From positions 13,823,573 to 13,887,572 of the forward strand of contig CM061234.1 in assembly GCA_030844895.1 (NCBI GenBank): a stretch of 64,000 nucleotides of DNA. Reading direction: 5' to 3'. Shown piece by piece: positions 21,100-32,022 of the stretch; position 1 is the first letter of the stretch; each line of letters begins with the position of its first letter. Both the position numbers and the translations under genes were made by a program. The notes under the pieces are model-generated. The model was not told the DNA's origin, ran no database searches, and worked only from the letters and a program-made list of their open reading frames with translations. Source of the stretch: Ambrosia x helenae (taxonomy: Eukaryota; Streptophyta; Magnoliopsida; Asterales; Asteraceae).

Positions 21100-21117
21100 T
21101 CCCCGGCAACGGCGCCA
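21100..21117 (-). promoter_or_regulatory. primer binding site, tRNA-Asp type
   Basis: Minus strand TGGCGCCGTTGCCGGGGA, complementary to the 3' end of plant tRNA-Asp, as usual for Athila elements. The LTR that should follow at 21118 on the + strand is absent. Confidence 0.85.
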
Positions 21118-21214
21118 CCAACCTTCTTCTTTCTTTCTCAAACCTTTCCCTTTATATGTAAGTATCTAACATCAAAAGATTCTTACCTTCATCTTTCTTT
21201 CTCACACAATCTCC
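21118..21214 (+). other. leader-like CT-rich sequence, start of MULE-like DNA
   Basis: Begins immediately at the retroelement primer site. It is CT-rich (CTTTCTTTCTC twice) like a plant 5' leader and runs into the ATG at 21215. Confidence 0.3.
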
Positions 21215-21343
21215 ATGGATTTTAACCAAGAACATCCACCTTCAACCATCCATCCATCTTACTTATCTCCTTCTCGTGGGTTGATTATGAACAACTTTGC
21301 AGGGGACGTGAATGAATCTAGTATGTACCAAGCCTTGCTGTAA
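21215..21343 (+). pseudogene. N-terminal exon remnant, possibly FAR1/MULE-type
   Basis: A 42-codon ORF beginning MDFNQEHPPSTIHPSYLSP after a CT-rich leader. It may be spliced before its stop (a GTAACG donor lies inside the last codons). A second coding-like stretch at 21435-21497 (63 bp) has an ACAG acceptor before it and an AAG/GTTAGT donor after it; it reads DIGFENPTPLDVDRSSYVDI. Both remind me of the variable N-terminal part of FAR1-related proteins, which are derived from Mutator-type transposases. No FAR1 zinc finger, MULE or SWIM domain is present, so the assignment is weak. What follows is intron-like T-rich DNA. Confidence 0.3.
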
Positions 21344-21497
21344 CGGCCGAAGGCCTTTTGTTGATGTCCTTTTTTTTAACAAGTATATGATCGGTGATGG
21401 GTTGATGGTTTTATACGTATGTCTTCATGTACAGACATTGGATTTGAAAACCCAACACCACTTGATGTTGATAGGTCTTCATATGTTGATATTGAAG

Positions 21498-22552
21498 GTT
21501 AGTTTTTTTTCTTTCTATTTTTTCTCGTTTGTGTTTTTTTTTTCTAAGATTTTTGTTTTAGTATTTTTCTTTTAGGGTGGTTGGTATAGCTCTTGTTTAT
21601 ATGTTTGCGTGACTGGAGAAGTGGTTTATGTGAAAAAAACATGTTTGGATTTTGATTCTCTGCTCTTGTTTAAAGATTGTTGTTTTTTTTCCCGTGTGTT
21701 ATAATCTAGTGTGTTATGTTTTCTTTTAGGGTGGTTGGTATAGCTCTTGTTTATATGTAATGTAATGTTGTTGTTTTTGTGTTAATTTAAGTGCAGAATG
21801 TAATGTTGTGTTTAACTTGTTGTTGTTGTTGATTAGATTCTTTGTCACTGGTCCTATTTTTTAACACTCACCCTATGTGTTTTTGTAACAAATTGGTATA
21901 TGCATATAACACCTGTTAATTAGATGCATATAACACCTGTTAAATAGATGCAGAAGTGTACAATTGCTCTAGTTTTAGATTAAACTTCCAACAGTTCACA
22001 CAATATTCATTCACTGATGTAAACACATGTTAATCAGATGCAGAAGTGTATGATTGCTCTACTTTTAGATTTTTAAAACTTCTAACAGTTCACCAAAGAC
22101 CAATCACCTTTCTTGGTTAGCGAGAAACTTGCGGGGTTGGTTCTTTATCGTTGGTCCTGTTTTTTTTAAAAGTCTCCCCATGTGTTTTTGTAACTGAATA
22201 TTTCACTCATTAAAGTGTTTGCGGCGTGTTTCCGTTATTCGCGGCTGACACATGATACAACTGGGGGTAAAAAGTAACTTATGTTAACATGTTTCTGCAT
22301 AGGGGCACGTTTTTTGGTTAGGGGTAACTGATGTTCTTTTTGGGCCTCGACTAACATGTGTTACTTCTGTTAGTATGTTTAGATGATGAGTTGGTCACAC
22401 CGATTAACACCTTATCTATTGTTTTGCAGTTAATAATGAAGACCCCCCCCACCGGTTATGTTAACATACGAAGTAGAAGGAACCCGAGAAAAATATGTAG
22501 AAAAACTTTTGAATAACGTTTTTCTTTTTGGTACTCAATGTATAGAATTGCT

Positions 22553-22557
<5 letters not shown>
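21498..22557 (+). other. non-coding, intron-like T-rich DNA
   Basis: No credible ORF. A ~38-bp segment (TTCTTTTAGGGTGGTTGG and following) occurs at about 21567 and again at about 21721. From 21900 on, words of the form TAACACCTGTTA and ACACATGTTA appear, foreshadowing the array. Confidence 0.4.

Positions 22558-22597
<40 letters not shown>
22558..22597. repeat. poly-T tract
   Basis: About 40 consecutive T, a homopolymer in otherwise AT-rich DNA. Confidence 0.9.
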
Positions 22598-22598
<1 letters not shown>

Positions 22599-22670
22599 TT
22601 AAAGTGGTCAATAGTTTTGTAATGATACTTTGTAATAACGTGAGTTAATAGTTTGTATGCTTTATTTCTG

Positions 22671-24848
22671 TACCAGGAGTTTGACTTACCATTACAATAG
22701 AACATCCATAAAAATAAACTAACATGTGTTAAATGTTGTCAGATGATAAGATACGGTTCAGGCCATTACTATGTACCAACGAGTAACCTCACTCATGCAT
22801 TACTAATAGGGAGTTATTAATAGGAACTTAAATAAAAAGGGGACACCAAAGTCGGGTCACATAGTTTTTTATACATCATGTGTTATTCCAAACATGTGTT
22901 ATCCCATCTCATATGACCCCCCATGTTTTTTGGGAATCAAAGTAAATTGTACCAGGAGTTTAACTTACCATTACAATAGAACATCCATAAAAATAAACTA
23001 ACATGTGTTAAATGATGTCACATGATAAGATACGGTTTAGGCCATTAGTATGTACCAACCAGTAACCTGGCTCATGCATTACTAATAGGGAGTTACTAAT
23101 AGGAACTTAAATCAAAAGGGGACACCAAAGTCGGGCCACATTGTTTTTATCCTATCATGTGTTAACATGTGTTATTCCTAACATGTGTTATCCTATCTAA
23201 TATGACCTCCCATGTGTTTTGGGAATCAAATAAACTGTACCAGGAGTTTGACTTACCAATACAACAGAACATCTATAAAAATAAACTAACATGTGTTAAA
23301 TGTTGTCACATGATTACAAAGGTTCAGGCCAAATAATATGTACCTAACATGTGTTACCATGTGTTCTTACTAACATGTGTTATCCCATCTCATATAACCT
23401 CCCATGTCTTTTTGGGAATCAAAATAAACTTTACCAGGAGTTTGACTTACCATTACAATAGAACATCTATAAAAATAAACTAACATGTGCTAAATGTTGT
23501 CAGATGATAAGATACGGTTCAGGCCATTACTATGTACCAACGAGTAACCTGGCTCATGCATTACTAATAGGGAGTTGCTAATAGGAACTTAAATAAAAAG
23601 GGGACACCAAAGTCGGGTCACATAGTTTTTTATACATCATGTGTTAACATGTGTTATTATAATTAAACATGTGTTATCCCATCTCATATGACCCCCCCCC
23701 ATGTTTTTTGGGAATCAAAATAAATTGTACCAGGAGTTTGACTTACCATTACAATAGAACATCCATAAAAATAATCTAACATGTGTTAAATGTTGTCACA
23801 TGATAAGATACGGTTCAGGCCATTAGTATGTACCAACTAGTAACCTGGCTCATACATTACTAATAGGGAGTTACTAATAGGAACTTAAATCAAAAGGGGA
23901 CACCAAAGTCGGGCAACATAGTTTTTATCTTATCATGTGTTAACATGTGTTATTCCTAACATGTGTTATCCTATCTCATATGACCTCCCATGTGTTTTGG
24001 GAATCAAAATAAACTTTACCAGGAGTTTGACTTACCATTACAATAGAACATCCATAAAAATAAACTAACATGTGTTAAATGTTGTCAGATGATAAGATAC
24101 GGTTCAGGCCATTACTATGTACCAACGAGTAACCTGGCTCATGCATTACTAATAGGGAGTTACTAATAGGAACTTAAATAAAAAGGGGACACCAAAGTCG
24201 GGTCACATAGTTTTTTATACTTCATGTGTTAACATGTGTTATTCCAAACATGTGTTATCCCATCTCATATGACCCCCATGTTTTTTGGGAATCAAAATAA
24301 ATTGTACCATGAGTTTGACTTACCATTACAATAGAACATCCATAAAAATAACTAACATGTGTTAAATGTTGTCACATGATAAGATACGGTTCAGGCCATT
24401 AGTATGTACCAACTAGTAACCTGGCTCATACATTACTAATAGGGAGTTACTAATAGGAACTTATATCAAAAGGGGACACCAAAGTCGGGCAACATAGCTT
24501 TTATCCTATCATGTGTTAACATGTGTTATTCCTTACATGTGTTATCCTATCTCATATGACCTCCCATGTGTTTTGGGAATCAAAATAAACTGTACCAGGA
24601 GTTTGACTTACCAATACAATAGAACATCTATAAAAATAAACTAACATGTCTTAAATGTTGTCACACGATTACAAAGGTTCAGACCAAATAATGTGTACCT
24701 AACATGTGTTAACATGTGTTCTTACTAACATATGACCTCCCATGTTTTTTAGGAATCAAAATAAACTGTAATAGGGGTTTGACTTACCATTACAATAGAA
24801 GATCCAAAAAAATAAACTAACTTGTGTTAAATGTTGTCACACGATTAC
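22671..24848 (+). repeat. tandem array of ~287-bp units with higher-order pattern
   Basis: Nine units begin with ACCAGGAGTTTGACTTACCA or a close variant at about 22672, 22951, 23239, 23433, 23729, 24018, 24306, 24594 and 24770. Spacings are 279, 288, 194, 296, 289, 288, 288 and 176. Type A units (CATTACTATG, AAATAAAAAGG) alternate with type B (CATTAGTATG, AAATCAAAAGG). The short third and eighth units form type C. Order: A B C A B A B C, then a partial unit. ACATGTGTTA occurs about 22 times in 22.36-24.73 kb, counted by eye. Confidence 0.85.
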
Positions 24849-25607
24849 CCCTTTTTTTATAATTGTGTCCATTTTTGAAGTTTCTTTTTATGCTTAATGA
24901 TATTTGAGTGTTCTGGGTAGGTATTTTTTTGCCGTGCTAATAGTCTTTTTAATTAGATCTGATAACACATGTTACACTTCTTGCTTTCAAGCCAAATTGA
25001 TAAACTCATGTTACCTTTGCAAACAACCCAATAACAACTATAAAACATAACATATATTACATATTCTAACAAATAATATACACATTAAGGACACAACTAC
25101 AAAGAACTCTTTTAAGGAAACAACCACATTAAGGACACAACCACAAAGAACACCTTCAACCCCTTCTTCTCTGTACACACTAGCCATCCTCTCTAACCGT
25201 CTCTGGGCACCTTTTGCCTATAACACATGTTATTATAGTTAAACAAAGAGTCTATCAAAATAGTCAATCTTAAGAAAATGATAACACATGTTAAAGCTAA
25301 GTAGTGGTCAATCAATGATACCTTTCTTGCTAGATGGTCCAACCATATCATCTGTGATACCCAAATCATCATCCGAAATCTGAAAAAAATAATAATAACT
25401 AAGTTTTCACCTTCCAATCCAAATCCAAATAAACCCATGAAGACTTGACAAACTAAAAGCAAACCATGATATTATATAATTGTATTAATTTATTGTTGCT
25501 AGTAAAAAATAAAAAGAACCATATACGATGTGGACTGAAACAAATTCGAACAAACATAACAGATCTATAAAGATTGATTAAAAATTGAACAGATCTATAA
25601 CAAATTG

Positions 25608-25610
<3 letters not shown>
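24849..25610. other. non-coding flank of the array
   Basis: No ORF of note. TAACACATGTTA-type words occur here in the opposite orientation to those in the array (about 24963, 25218, 25278). GAACAGATCTATAA recurs three times near 25558-25672. Confidence 0.4.

Positions 25611-25647
<37 letters not shown>
25611..25647. repeat. (GA)n microsatellite
   Basis: Uninterrupted GA dinucleotides, ~37 bp, on the CT-rich-leader side of minus-strand coding-like DNA. Confidence 0.95.
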
Positions 25648-25648
<1 letters not shown>

Positions 25649-25686
25649 GTGAATAAACAGAACAGATCTATAAAGATTGGTCCTAC

Positions 25687-25915
25687 CAGTCACCTTCACC
25701 GGTGAGTCTCCTTCCCCGTCGTGGACATTTGTCCAACCAGTCACCTTCACCGTCGAGTCTCCTTCTCCTTCCATCACCGACGACCAGCCACGGTTGCTCC
25801 GACAGCCAAAGGAAGAAGATGGAAAGTGGGTGGAATGAAGAAGACGGTTGCTCTTTCTCCTTCTCCACCTTCACCGGCGAGTCTCCTTCTCCTTCCATCA
25901 CCGGCGAGTCTCCCC
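25687..25915. repeat. minisatellite of CACCTTCACCGGCGAGTCTC type
   Basis: Four to five copies of a ~24-bp word with variants (CACCGGTGAG, CACCGTCGAG, CACCGGCGAG). On the minus strand they read as EGDSPVKV repeats. A 27-bp block starting GGAAGAAGATGG is also repeated (25811 and 25945). It could be a degraded coding leader. Confidence 0.6.
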
Positions 25916-26179
25916 ACTGGCTACATGTGAATTTTAGGAGAATGGAAGAAGATGGAAAGTGGGTGGAATGAAGTTGGGAGGAGATGGAGTAGAGAGAGGA
26001 GAGAGAATGTATTATTATAGTGAAGTTGATAAGAAAGAGGAGAAGAAGAAGAAGAAGAAAGAAGAGAAAATGAGAAGGTGTCTTTAAAGAAGAAGAAGAA
26101 AGAATTTTTTTTGAAGGTGCAGGTTCTTTGAAGAAGAAGAAAGAAGAAAGAAGAGAAAAAGAGGAGAGAGGAGAGAGTC
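25916..26179. other. GA/GAA-rich low-complexity DNA
   Basis: Runs of GAAGAA and GAGAGG on the + strand, with no supported gene. On the minus strand it is a CT-rich stretch. Confidence 0.5.
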
Positions 26180-26381
26180 AAGACTTGATTGATGGGGAGA
26201 GAAAGTGTGAACTTGATTTACCCAAACTACCCTTTTTAGTTTGTTGTGTAATATAATATTGTTTCTCTTTCCAGAAAGTCACACAATGAATCTCAACCAT
26301 TGATCTATTCACATGGATGGTTGAGATAAGGTTTCCAAAGTTTTCCACTTTAGAAGGGTTTTCCATATATCCCTTCCCCCC

Positions 26382-26385
<4 letters not shown>
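26180..26385 (-). mobile_element. putative right terminus of a Mutator-like element
   Basis: Minus strand starts GGGGGGAAGGGATATATGG and continues with AACCCTTCTAAAGTGG and TCAACCATCC...ATGGTTGAG. A G-rich start followed by ...GAAAACC blocks is familiar from plant MULE ends. No matching left terminus was found, so the element is incomplete or misassigned. Confidence 0.4.
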
Positions 26386-26414
<29 letters not shown>

Positions 26415-26415
26415 A
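26386..26415. repeat. (TA)n/(TG)n microsatellite
   Basis: Short TA run followed by about 12 TG dinucleotides, at the edge of the presumed MULE terminus. Confidence 0.9.
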
Positions 26416-26576
26416 CGGCACATACACACATGTGTATGTGTGATTTTTAGTTCCCCAAAGATTGTACTCTTTGTATCCTTATGAGCCATCATCTCAAATC
26501 ACTAGATTCCACTATAAATAGCCAAACATCTCCTTACTTATCCCTACCATTATAGTTGACTTACCAAAGATCTTCC

Positions 26577-26712
26577 ACATACATACATACATACATACAT
26601 ACATACATACATACATACATACATACATACATACATACATACATACATACATACATACATACATACATACATACATACATACATACATACATACATACAT
26701 ACATACATACAT

Positions 26713-26759
<47 letters not shown>

Positions 26760-26787
26760 TACATACATACATACATACATACATACA

Positions 26788-26834
<47 letters not shown>
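26577..26834. repeat. (ACAT)n microsatellite
   Basis: About 250 bp of ACAT tetranucleotides interrupted by an (AC)n stretch at ~26730-26753 and ending in (TA)n. ORFs made of repeated Cys-Met-Tyr-Val in this block are artefacts. Confidence 0.97.
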
Positions 26835-26835
<1 letters not shown>

Positions 26836-28338
26836 CACGACACACACATGTGTGTGTGTAGTATTTGAATCAAGCACTCAAGTCACATGCACAAGTCTCA
26901 TCCTCCCATACCTAGACCATACACCAAAATGGCAAAGATCTCTTAACCATCATGCATGAAAGAAAGAAGTTGACTTACCACATTAGCCATCCAACACTTT
27001 CCCATGCACCAAGATCTTGACACATCCTACACCATTCCTAGGATTACACTAATGTAGAAAGTAATCATGTCCCTCATATGAATTGACTTAACATAAGCCT
27101 CCCAAACACCCTCAAATTTTTGGCTACCCCCACCCCAAGAAAAACCATGCACTAATCACATCTACTTGCACCAATAATCTTGCCAAGATCCAAATTTCCA
27201 AGACCTTTCACTAATATGGAAAGATGCTTTCCATACACTTTGCAAAGGCATCAAACCTTACCATAATATATATTATAAAAAGGGACTAAGGATTAGAAGG
27301 AAGATGCACCAAACAATTGAACATCCCTCATCTCTTCCTCCCTCTCCATCTCGGCCGCTACACCACCGCCGAACACCACCACTATTCGGCCACCACACCA
27401 CCACAAACTACTACCCACACACAAATCACTAACAATAACCATTAACCTTCAAGGGACTCTTAGGGGTACAAGGAGCATAACTAAGTTGTACAAGGCCCCG
27501 AACTCCCTCTTTTCTTAAGATACTAGGAGGTATAACATTGTTTTCCTAAACTTATGTTTTTATTTCCTTACATAGTCTTTTAAATACAAAGTTGTTCACT
27601 AGTATGTTTACTCTTGTAACTTAATCAAGCAAGTGAATGAACTCATGTTTTAAAATACATTATGTTAGTTAGTAAATATACATGTTTACACCCACTAAGG
27701 CCGACCATATACATATATATATATATGGATATATACATATTGGCCAAAAACTTTATAAGAAAAATTATATGTTTTCTAAACTCATTAACATAACGCATAG
27801 CGTTGAAAGTTGTTAGTTATGACAAAGCTTACAAAAATCCATGCGTTTTCAAGAAAAGTAATATTTTGACATGAAATATTATTATTTTCACAAAAGTTGT
27901 CAAGTTATGAAAATAGTAAGTTAAACATACTTAAACATGGTAGATCTATACACATAGCAAGACAAAAGTTGTGAAACCTTCAACATATGAGCACATCAAA
28001 GTATATAAAACACTTGATTTTCACAAAATAAAAGTAATGTTTTTCCAAGAAACTAAGCTATCTTTTTGTCAAAGATCACTAATTTACATAAAGAAGGTAA
28101 ATCTTTCCATCAAAGACACATTTAACTTAAAGAGTTAAGTTACAAGGACAAGCGTAACAAGAGAACAACTTGTAGACAGTGCAAGTAACATGGACCTAAA
28201 ATGTCTCTTTTACGTAGGACACATAGGTCGATCTCTCTAGCTCAGATTCATTAGTTCATTAACAAGACATACCATAAGGTGAGTTTCACTGCCCCCTTTC
28301 ACTGTTTTTACATTTTTCCGGGGGAAAAACATTGTAAA
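26835..28338 (+). mobile_element. LTR-like non-coding sequence
   Basis: TATAAAAA at 27274-27281 follows a U3-like region. A leader-like stretch (CTCGGCCGCTACACCACC) and a long AT-rich transcribed-type region follow. A GTGAGTTTC donor-like site at ~28279 matches a pattern also seen in other LTRs here. Hairpins include TAATATTT/AAATATTA (27859-27881) and AACTTAA/TTAAGTT (28124-28141). No ORF; both ends uncertain. Confidence 0.4.
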
Positions 28339-28555
28339 AACGTGTTCGAAAAAAAAAAACGAGTTCGAAAAAAAAACGTGTTCGAAAAAACCACGTGTTC
28401 GAAAAAAAACGTGTTCGAAAAAAAAAACGAGTTCGAAAAAAAATGTGTTCGAAAAAAAAACGTGTTCGAAAAAAAAAACGTGTTCGAAAAAAAAACGAGT
28501 TCGAAAAAAAATCGTGTTCGAAAAAAAACGTGTTTGAAAAAACGTTTTTGAATTT
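28339..28555. repeat. 17-18-bp minisatellite CGTGTTCGAAAAAAAA
   Basis: About 12 copies with two core variants, CGTGTTCG and CGAGTTCG, separated by A-runs of 6-11. The TTCGAA core is a short palindrome. The + frame reads as Lys/Arg-rich repeats, which I treat as an artefact. Confidence 0.9.
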
Positions 28556-29517
28556 TTTTTATAACTTTCCATTAATTGCCATTTTAGCCCCTGAGGACAT
28601 AAAGGACGAAATTGCCCCTGAGACTTAACTGACTTTCAATACTCAGTTAAAAACTTAGTTAAATATGGATCATTTTGGCAATTTTCGATATGTGAGGGGT
28701 GATTTTGGCAAAAAAATTAATTTTGTGACCAAACAAGCAATTTGGGTCAAACCTCAGGGGCCATTTTGACAATTAACTCTTAAAACTAATATTGGTGCAT
28801 TTATAAGAAAAATTAATATTCGCTAAGACATACCTAAAATGCACCGATCAAACACTAAAATATATACAAAACAAACATATTAACAAGGTGTGTTTGACAA
28901 CACATCATTTATGTTAACCCACCAAGTACTATTGGGATCACAGGACAAAAGATACACTAATCGAAAGAATTTCATAGCCCTCTCGAGTTTAAAAGAATGC
29001 TTCAACCCGAGATGTTGAATAGAATACTTCCACGCGTGTGTTGATTTATCTCTCCGTGGTTGTTACACCCTTCGATATTAAAACATCTGATCAGTATCTA
29101 TCAACTGGTATTGTCAAAGGAACAGATCTTACTAAACAGATTTTGCTTACAACAGATGATTCGCTTCTTTATTTTGTCTTTAGTAAACAGACGTTAAAAA
29201 TGTAAGTGTGATGTCATTGTTAGTAACAACTGTTTAAGGCAACATCTGTTTGAAGGAAACCGTTGAAGAAATATCTGTTTAAATCAACAACTGTTTTTAG
29301 TAACAACTATTTTAGAAATATCTCCTTAATTGACGCACTGCCTTTGAACAAACGTTACCAAACACAATTTCTCTTGCAACAGATGATTGATTTTTTAATT
29401 TGGTGTTTAGTAAACAGACTATAGCAGTTGGTCTATTTATGTTTTTTACATTTTGGGGAGTAATTGTTTAAAAAAAATATATACTCTTCCCATGTTTTCA
29501 CACGACATTTCACCTAG
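28556..29517. other. non-coding DNA with CTGTTT/AACAG word cluster
   Basis: No ORF. 28560-28790 has words such as GCCCCTGAGGACATAAAG and GGCCATTTTGACAATTAA, typical of repetitive non-coding elements. Between 29083 and 29420, AACAGAT and ATCTGTT-type words occur about a dozen times in both orientations. Confidence 0.45.
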
Positions 29518-29830
29518 TCTATTATAATAAATCAAAGCTTAAAATCCCACATGGTACTCAAAGAGGGCAACCTCCCCCTTGAGTTTGCCATGTGGCATAC
29601 CATGCTATGTTATTAGTGATTTAAAAAAAAAAAAAAAATTATCTCTTATATGCATAACACATGCACTTTCTTCCATGTTTTTCAATGCTAATAACTATTT
29701 ATATGACATTGTTTTGGAAAAATAATTACACCAAATTAACGAGCATTTTATTATCTTTCCAACGAGTACCATAGTGTTATACAAAAAACGAAAAAAGAAA
29801 ACGAATTTTTATGTGGTGATTATTGAAATA
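29518..29830 (+). mobile_element. Helitron 5' end fragment
   Basis: Begins TCTATTATAATAAATCAAAG and is homologous, inverted, to the 5' part of the Helitron at 30604-31294 for about 300 bp (shared ACCAAATTAACGAGC and CTTTCCAACGAGTACCAT). No 3' hairpin-CTAG end is seen, so it is truncated. Confidence 0.55.
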
Positions 29831-30059
29831 GGTACTTAAATTATGTATGAGTGAAGAAAATAGTCAGGAAACATAAAAATATAATTGATTGTGTATCCAT
29901 AATAAAGATTGAACATATATGTCATTCTTTAACAAATGCTCACTTTACACATTAGAATTGCTTATCATCATCATAATGACATATCATATAATACCAAATT
30001 CTTTACAATTTTTTTTCTGAAAAAACGGCCTATTACTTTTATAGTACACATATTTTGTC
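29831..30059. other. AT-rich spacer
   Basis: Nothing recognisable; no ORF. Confidence 0.4.
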
Positions 30060-30600
30060 ACAATTTGTCTGTCCCAGAACGTTTCCAGAAAATAAGCTAG
30101 TACTTTTATTAAACAAGAACAGACACAGATTTACAAGAACAACAAAATATGCACTCTCACCTCTCACACATAAGAATAGTTAACACTATATTCTTCACAA
30201 ACAATTCTACAACTAAAACACTCAAGGATCTGATCAGAGATTGAACAGAAACTATGAAGGAATAAGAAACCCTAATGAGATATAACTAAAGATCTAGGAA
30301 ATATCTGTGACTCAATACATATAGGCTAACCCTAACTGAGCCACCGCCTTTAATCATCTGGGCCATCACAAATGGGCCTAGATTAGAAATATTAGAAGCC
30401 AGATCTTCTATTGTGACATTAAAGTGTGAGCCTAGTGGTCTTGTATAATGCACATTCTGATCAGGAAGTCCAAGTTCAAACGACAACATATATCTACTAG
30501 TCCAGCCCAACGCTAAACCAGCTATAAGCCCACCAGCTACAAGCCCATATCCAATAACCTTATCCAAATATTATGCGACCCAATAAAATAAAATATCATT
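30060..30600 (-). mobile_element. LTR-like block (TATA, poly-A signal)
   Basis: On the minus strand a TATA-like CCTATATGTATTG (about 30317-30330) is followed ~200 bp on by AATAAAAG (about 30100-30110). This fits a short LTR. A 93-codon ORF (30286-30567, MDKVIGYGLVAGG) lies upstream of the TATA; I do not recognise it and do not annotate it as a gene. No TSD was found. Confidence 0.35.
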
Positions 30601-30603
30601 ATA

Positions 30604-31294
30604 CTAGATTATACACCGGGAGCGTCCCGGGTTGAAAAACTTAATATGATACATCAATTTTACATATGAAATAAACTGATGTATAACTCTAATATTAATA
30701 TCTAACCTAAAACAAATTAAAAATGTACAACTCCAATGCTAACACCTAACCTAAAAGAATGTAGAACTTTAATGTAACTCTAATATTAACACCTATCCTA
30801 AAGACTAAACAAATGTACAACTCTAACATACTAATATTGATACCTAACTTAAAACAACGTATAACTTTATTAACCTATTCGGCTCTGGTTGAAAAAAAAA
30901 TTTACATTTACTGATTTAAACATAATTAGTGACTTGTCTATACATGATTAAATATTTACCTGAACACTTTGTGTTTTTTTTCCTGTATGAACAAAACCAC
31001 ACAAAAAAATTTCTTCGTTTTTTATATAGCACTATGGTACTCGTTGGAAAGATAATAAAACGCTCGTTAATTTGGTGTAATTGTTTTCTTTAAAAAATCT
31101 CGTATATTAAAGATATTAACGTTTAAAAATTATGGGAGGAAACATGAGGGTGAAAAATCCAATTTTGTTTTTAAATTATTTTTTTCCTAAAATATCTCAA
31201 TGCCACATGGGATGACACATGGCACACTCAAGAAAGAGAATGTCTCTTTGAGTGACATGTCATTAAAATGACTTTGGTTTATTATATGTATAGA
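30604..31294 (-). mobile_element. non-autonomous Helitron
   Basis: Minus strand starts TCTATACATATAATAAACC next to host A and ends with CTAG next to host T. The 3' end carries a hairpin (CCCGGGACGCTCCCGG) about 9-12 nt before CTAG. It is 691 bp with no coding capacity. Confidence 0.7.
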
Positions 31295-31400
31295 TAATGT
31301 TTACACAATATATTATGAACCTTAAAGTGTTAAATTGATATGTGAAGGCCAATGATCTTCAGCCCAGTTGGCTTGAGGTAGGGTGGGTTTTCCCTTAGGG

Positions 31401-32022
31401 TGTGACACCCTAGGAAAATCCCACATCGGCCGTGGCCAGGAGAGATCCTTGGTTCATAAGTAATATTCTGCCTCTTAAATCACCAACGCGTTTTGGGGCT
31501 TAATGTTAGTGGATGAGAGGAGAACTCCACAGTTAAGCGTGCTCAGGTGGGAGCAATTTCAGGATGGGTGACCTCCTGAGAAGTTTCCACCGGGGCACCC
31601 AAAAACAAATCCGTGAGCTCTGGGTGGGCAAAGCGGACAATATTGGTGGTGAGAGTGCGGGGTGTTACAGATGGTATCAGAGCCACTCCTGTGCCGTTCG
31701 GGATGGTGGGTGCATACCTCATCAGGGACGATGAGACTCTAACGGGGGGTGAATGTGACACCCTAGGAAAATCCCACATCGGCCGTGGCCAGGAGAGATC
31801 CTTGGTTCATAAGTAATATTCTGCCTCTTAAATCACCAACGCGTTTTGGGGCTTAATGTTAGTGGATGAGAGGAGAACTCCACAGTTAAGCGTGCTCAGG
31901 TGGGAGCAATTTCAGGATGGGTGACCTCCTGAGAAGTTTCCACCGGGGCACCCAAAAACAAATCCGTGAGCTCTGGGTGGGCAAAGCGGACAATATTGGT
32001 GGTGAGAGTGCGGGGTGTTACA
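31401..32022 (+). mobile_element. Cassandra TRIM retrotransposon, complete
   Basis: Two 269-bp LTRs (31401-31669 and 31754-32022) that read as identical, flanked by a perfect 5-bp duplication TAGGG (31396-31400 and 32023-32027). Internal region is 84 bp: a tRNA-iMet primer site TGGTATCAGAGCC (31672-31684) and a purine tract ending GGGGGGTGAA (to 31753). The LTR carries a 5S rRNA-like segment, the Cassandra hallmark. It codes for nothing, so its movement depends on enzymes from other elements. Confidence 0.95.
31520..31602 (+). promoter_or_regulatory. 5S rRNA-like Pol III promoter in 5' LTR
   Basis: AGTTAAGCGTGCTC and GGATGGGTGACCTCCTG match the internal control elements of plant 5S rRNA. The same segment recurs at about 31873-31955 in the 3' LTR. 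Present by sequence; activity not shown. Confidence 0.85.

Larger units (their letters stand above)
13387..21117 (-). mobile_element. Athila-type Ty3/gypsy element, broken
   Basis: On the minus strand the order is primer site (21100-21117), short leader, gag-protease (20948-17964), reverse transcriptase and RNase H, integrase, then an LTR-like block at low coordinates. FMDD replaces the usual Y-x-DD, and the zinc-knuckle spacing and tRNA-Asp primer site are Athila-like. It has at least three 1-nt frameshifts and a 1.08-kb tandem duplication in pol. No LTR is present upstream of the primer site. Confidence 0.75.

Noticed and set aside
26512..26877. ORFs of repeated Cys-Met-Tyr-Val or Ile-His-Thr-Tyr residues on both strands
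   Set aside because: They are translations of the (ACAT)n microsatellite.
28237..28628. Lys/Arg-rich and Phe-rich ORFs
   Set aside because: They arise from the TTCGAAAAAAAA minisatellite; periodic and frame-independent.
30286..30567. 93-codon ORF MDKVIGYGLVAGG on the minus strand
   Set aside because: It precedes a TATA-like site in an LTR-like block, has no recognisable domain and no supporting context. Left as part of that block.
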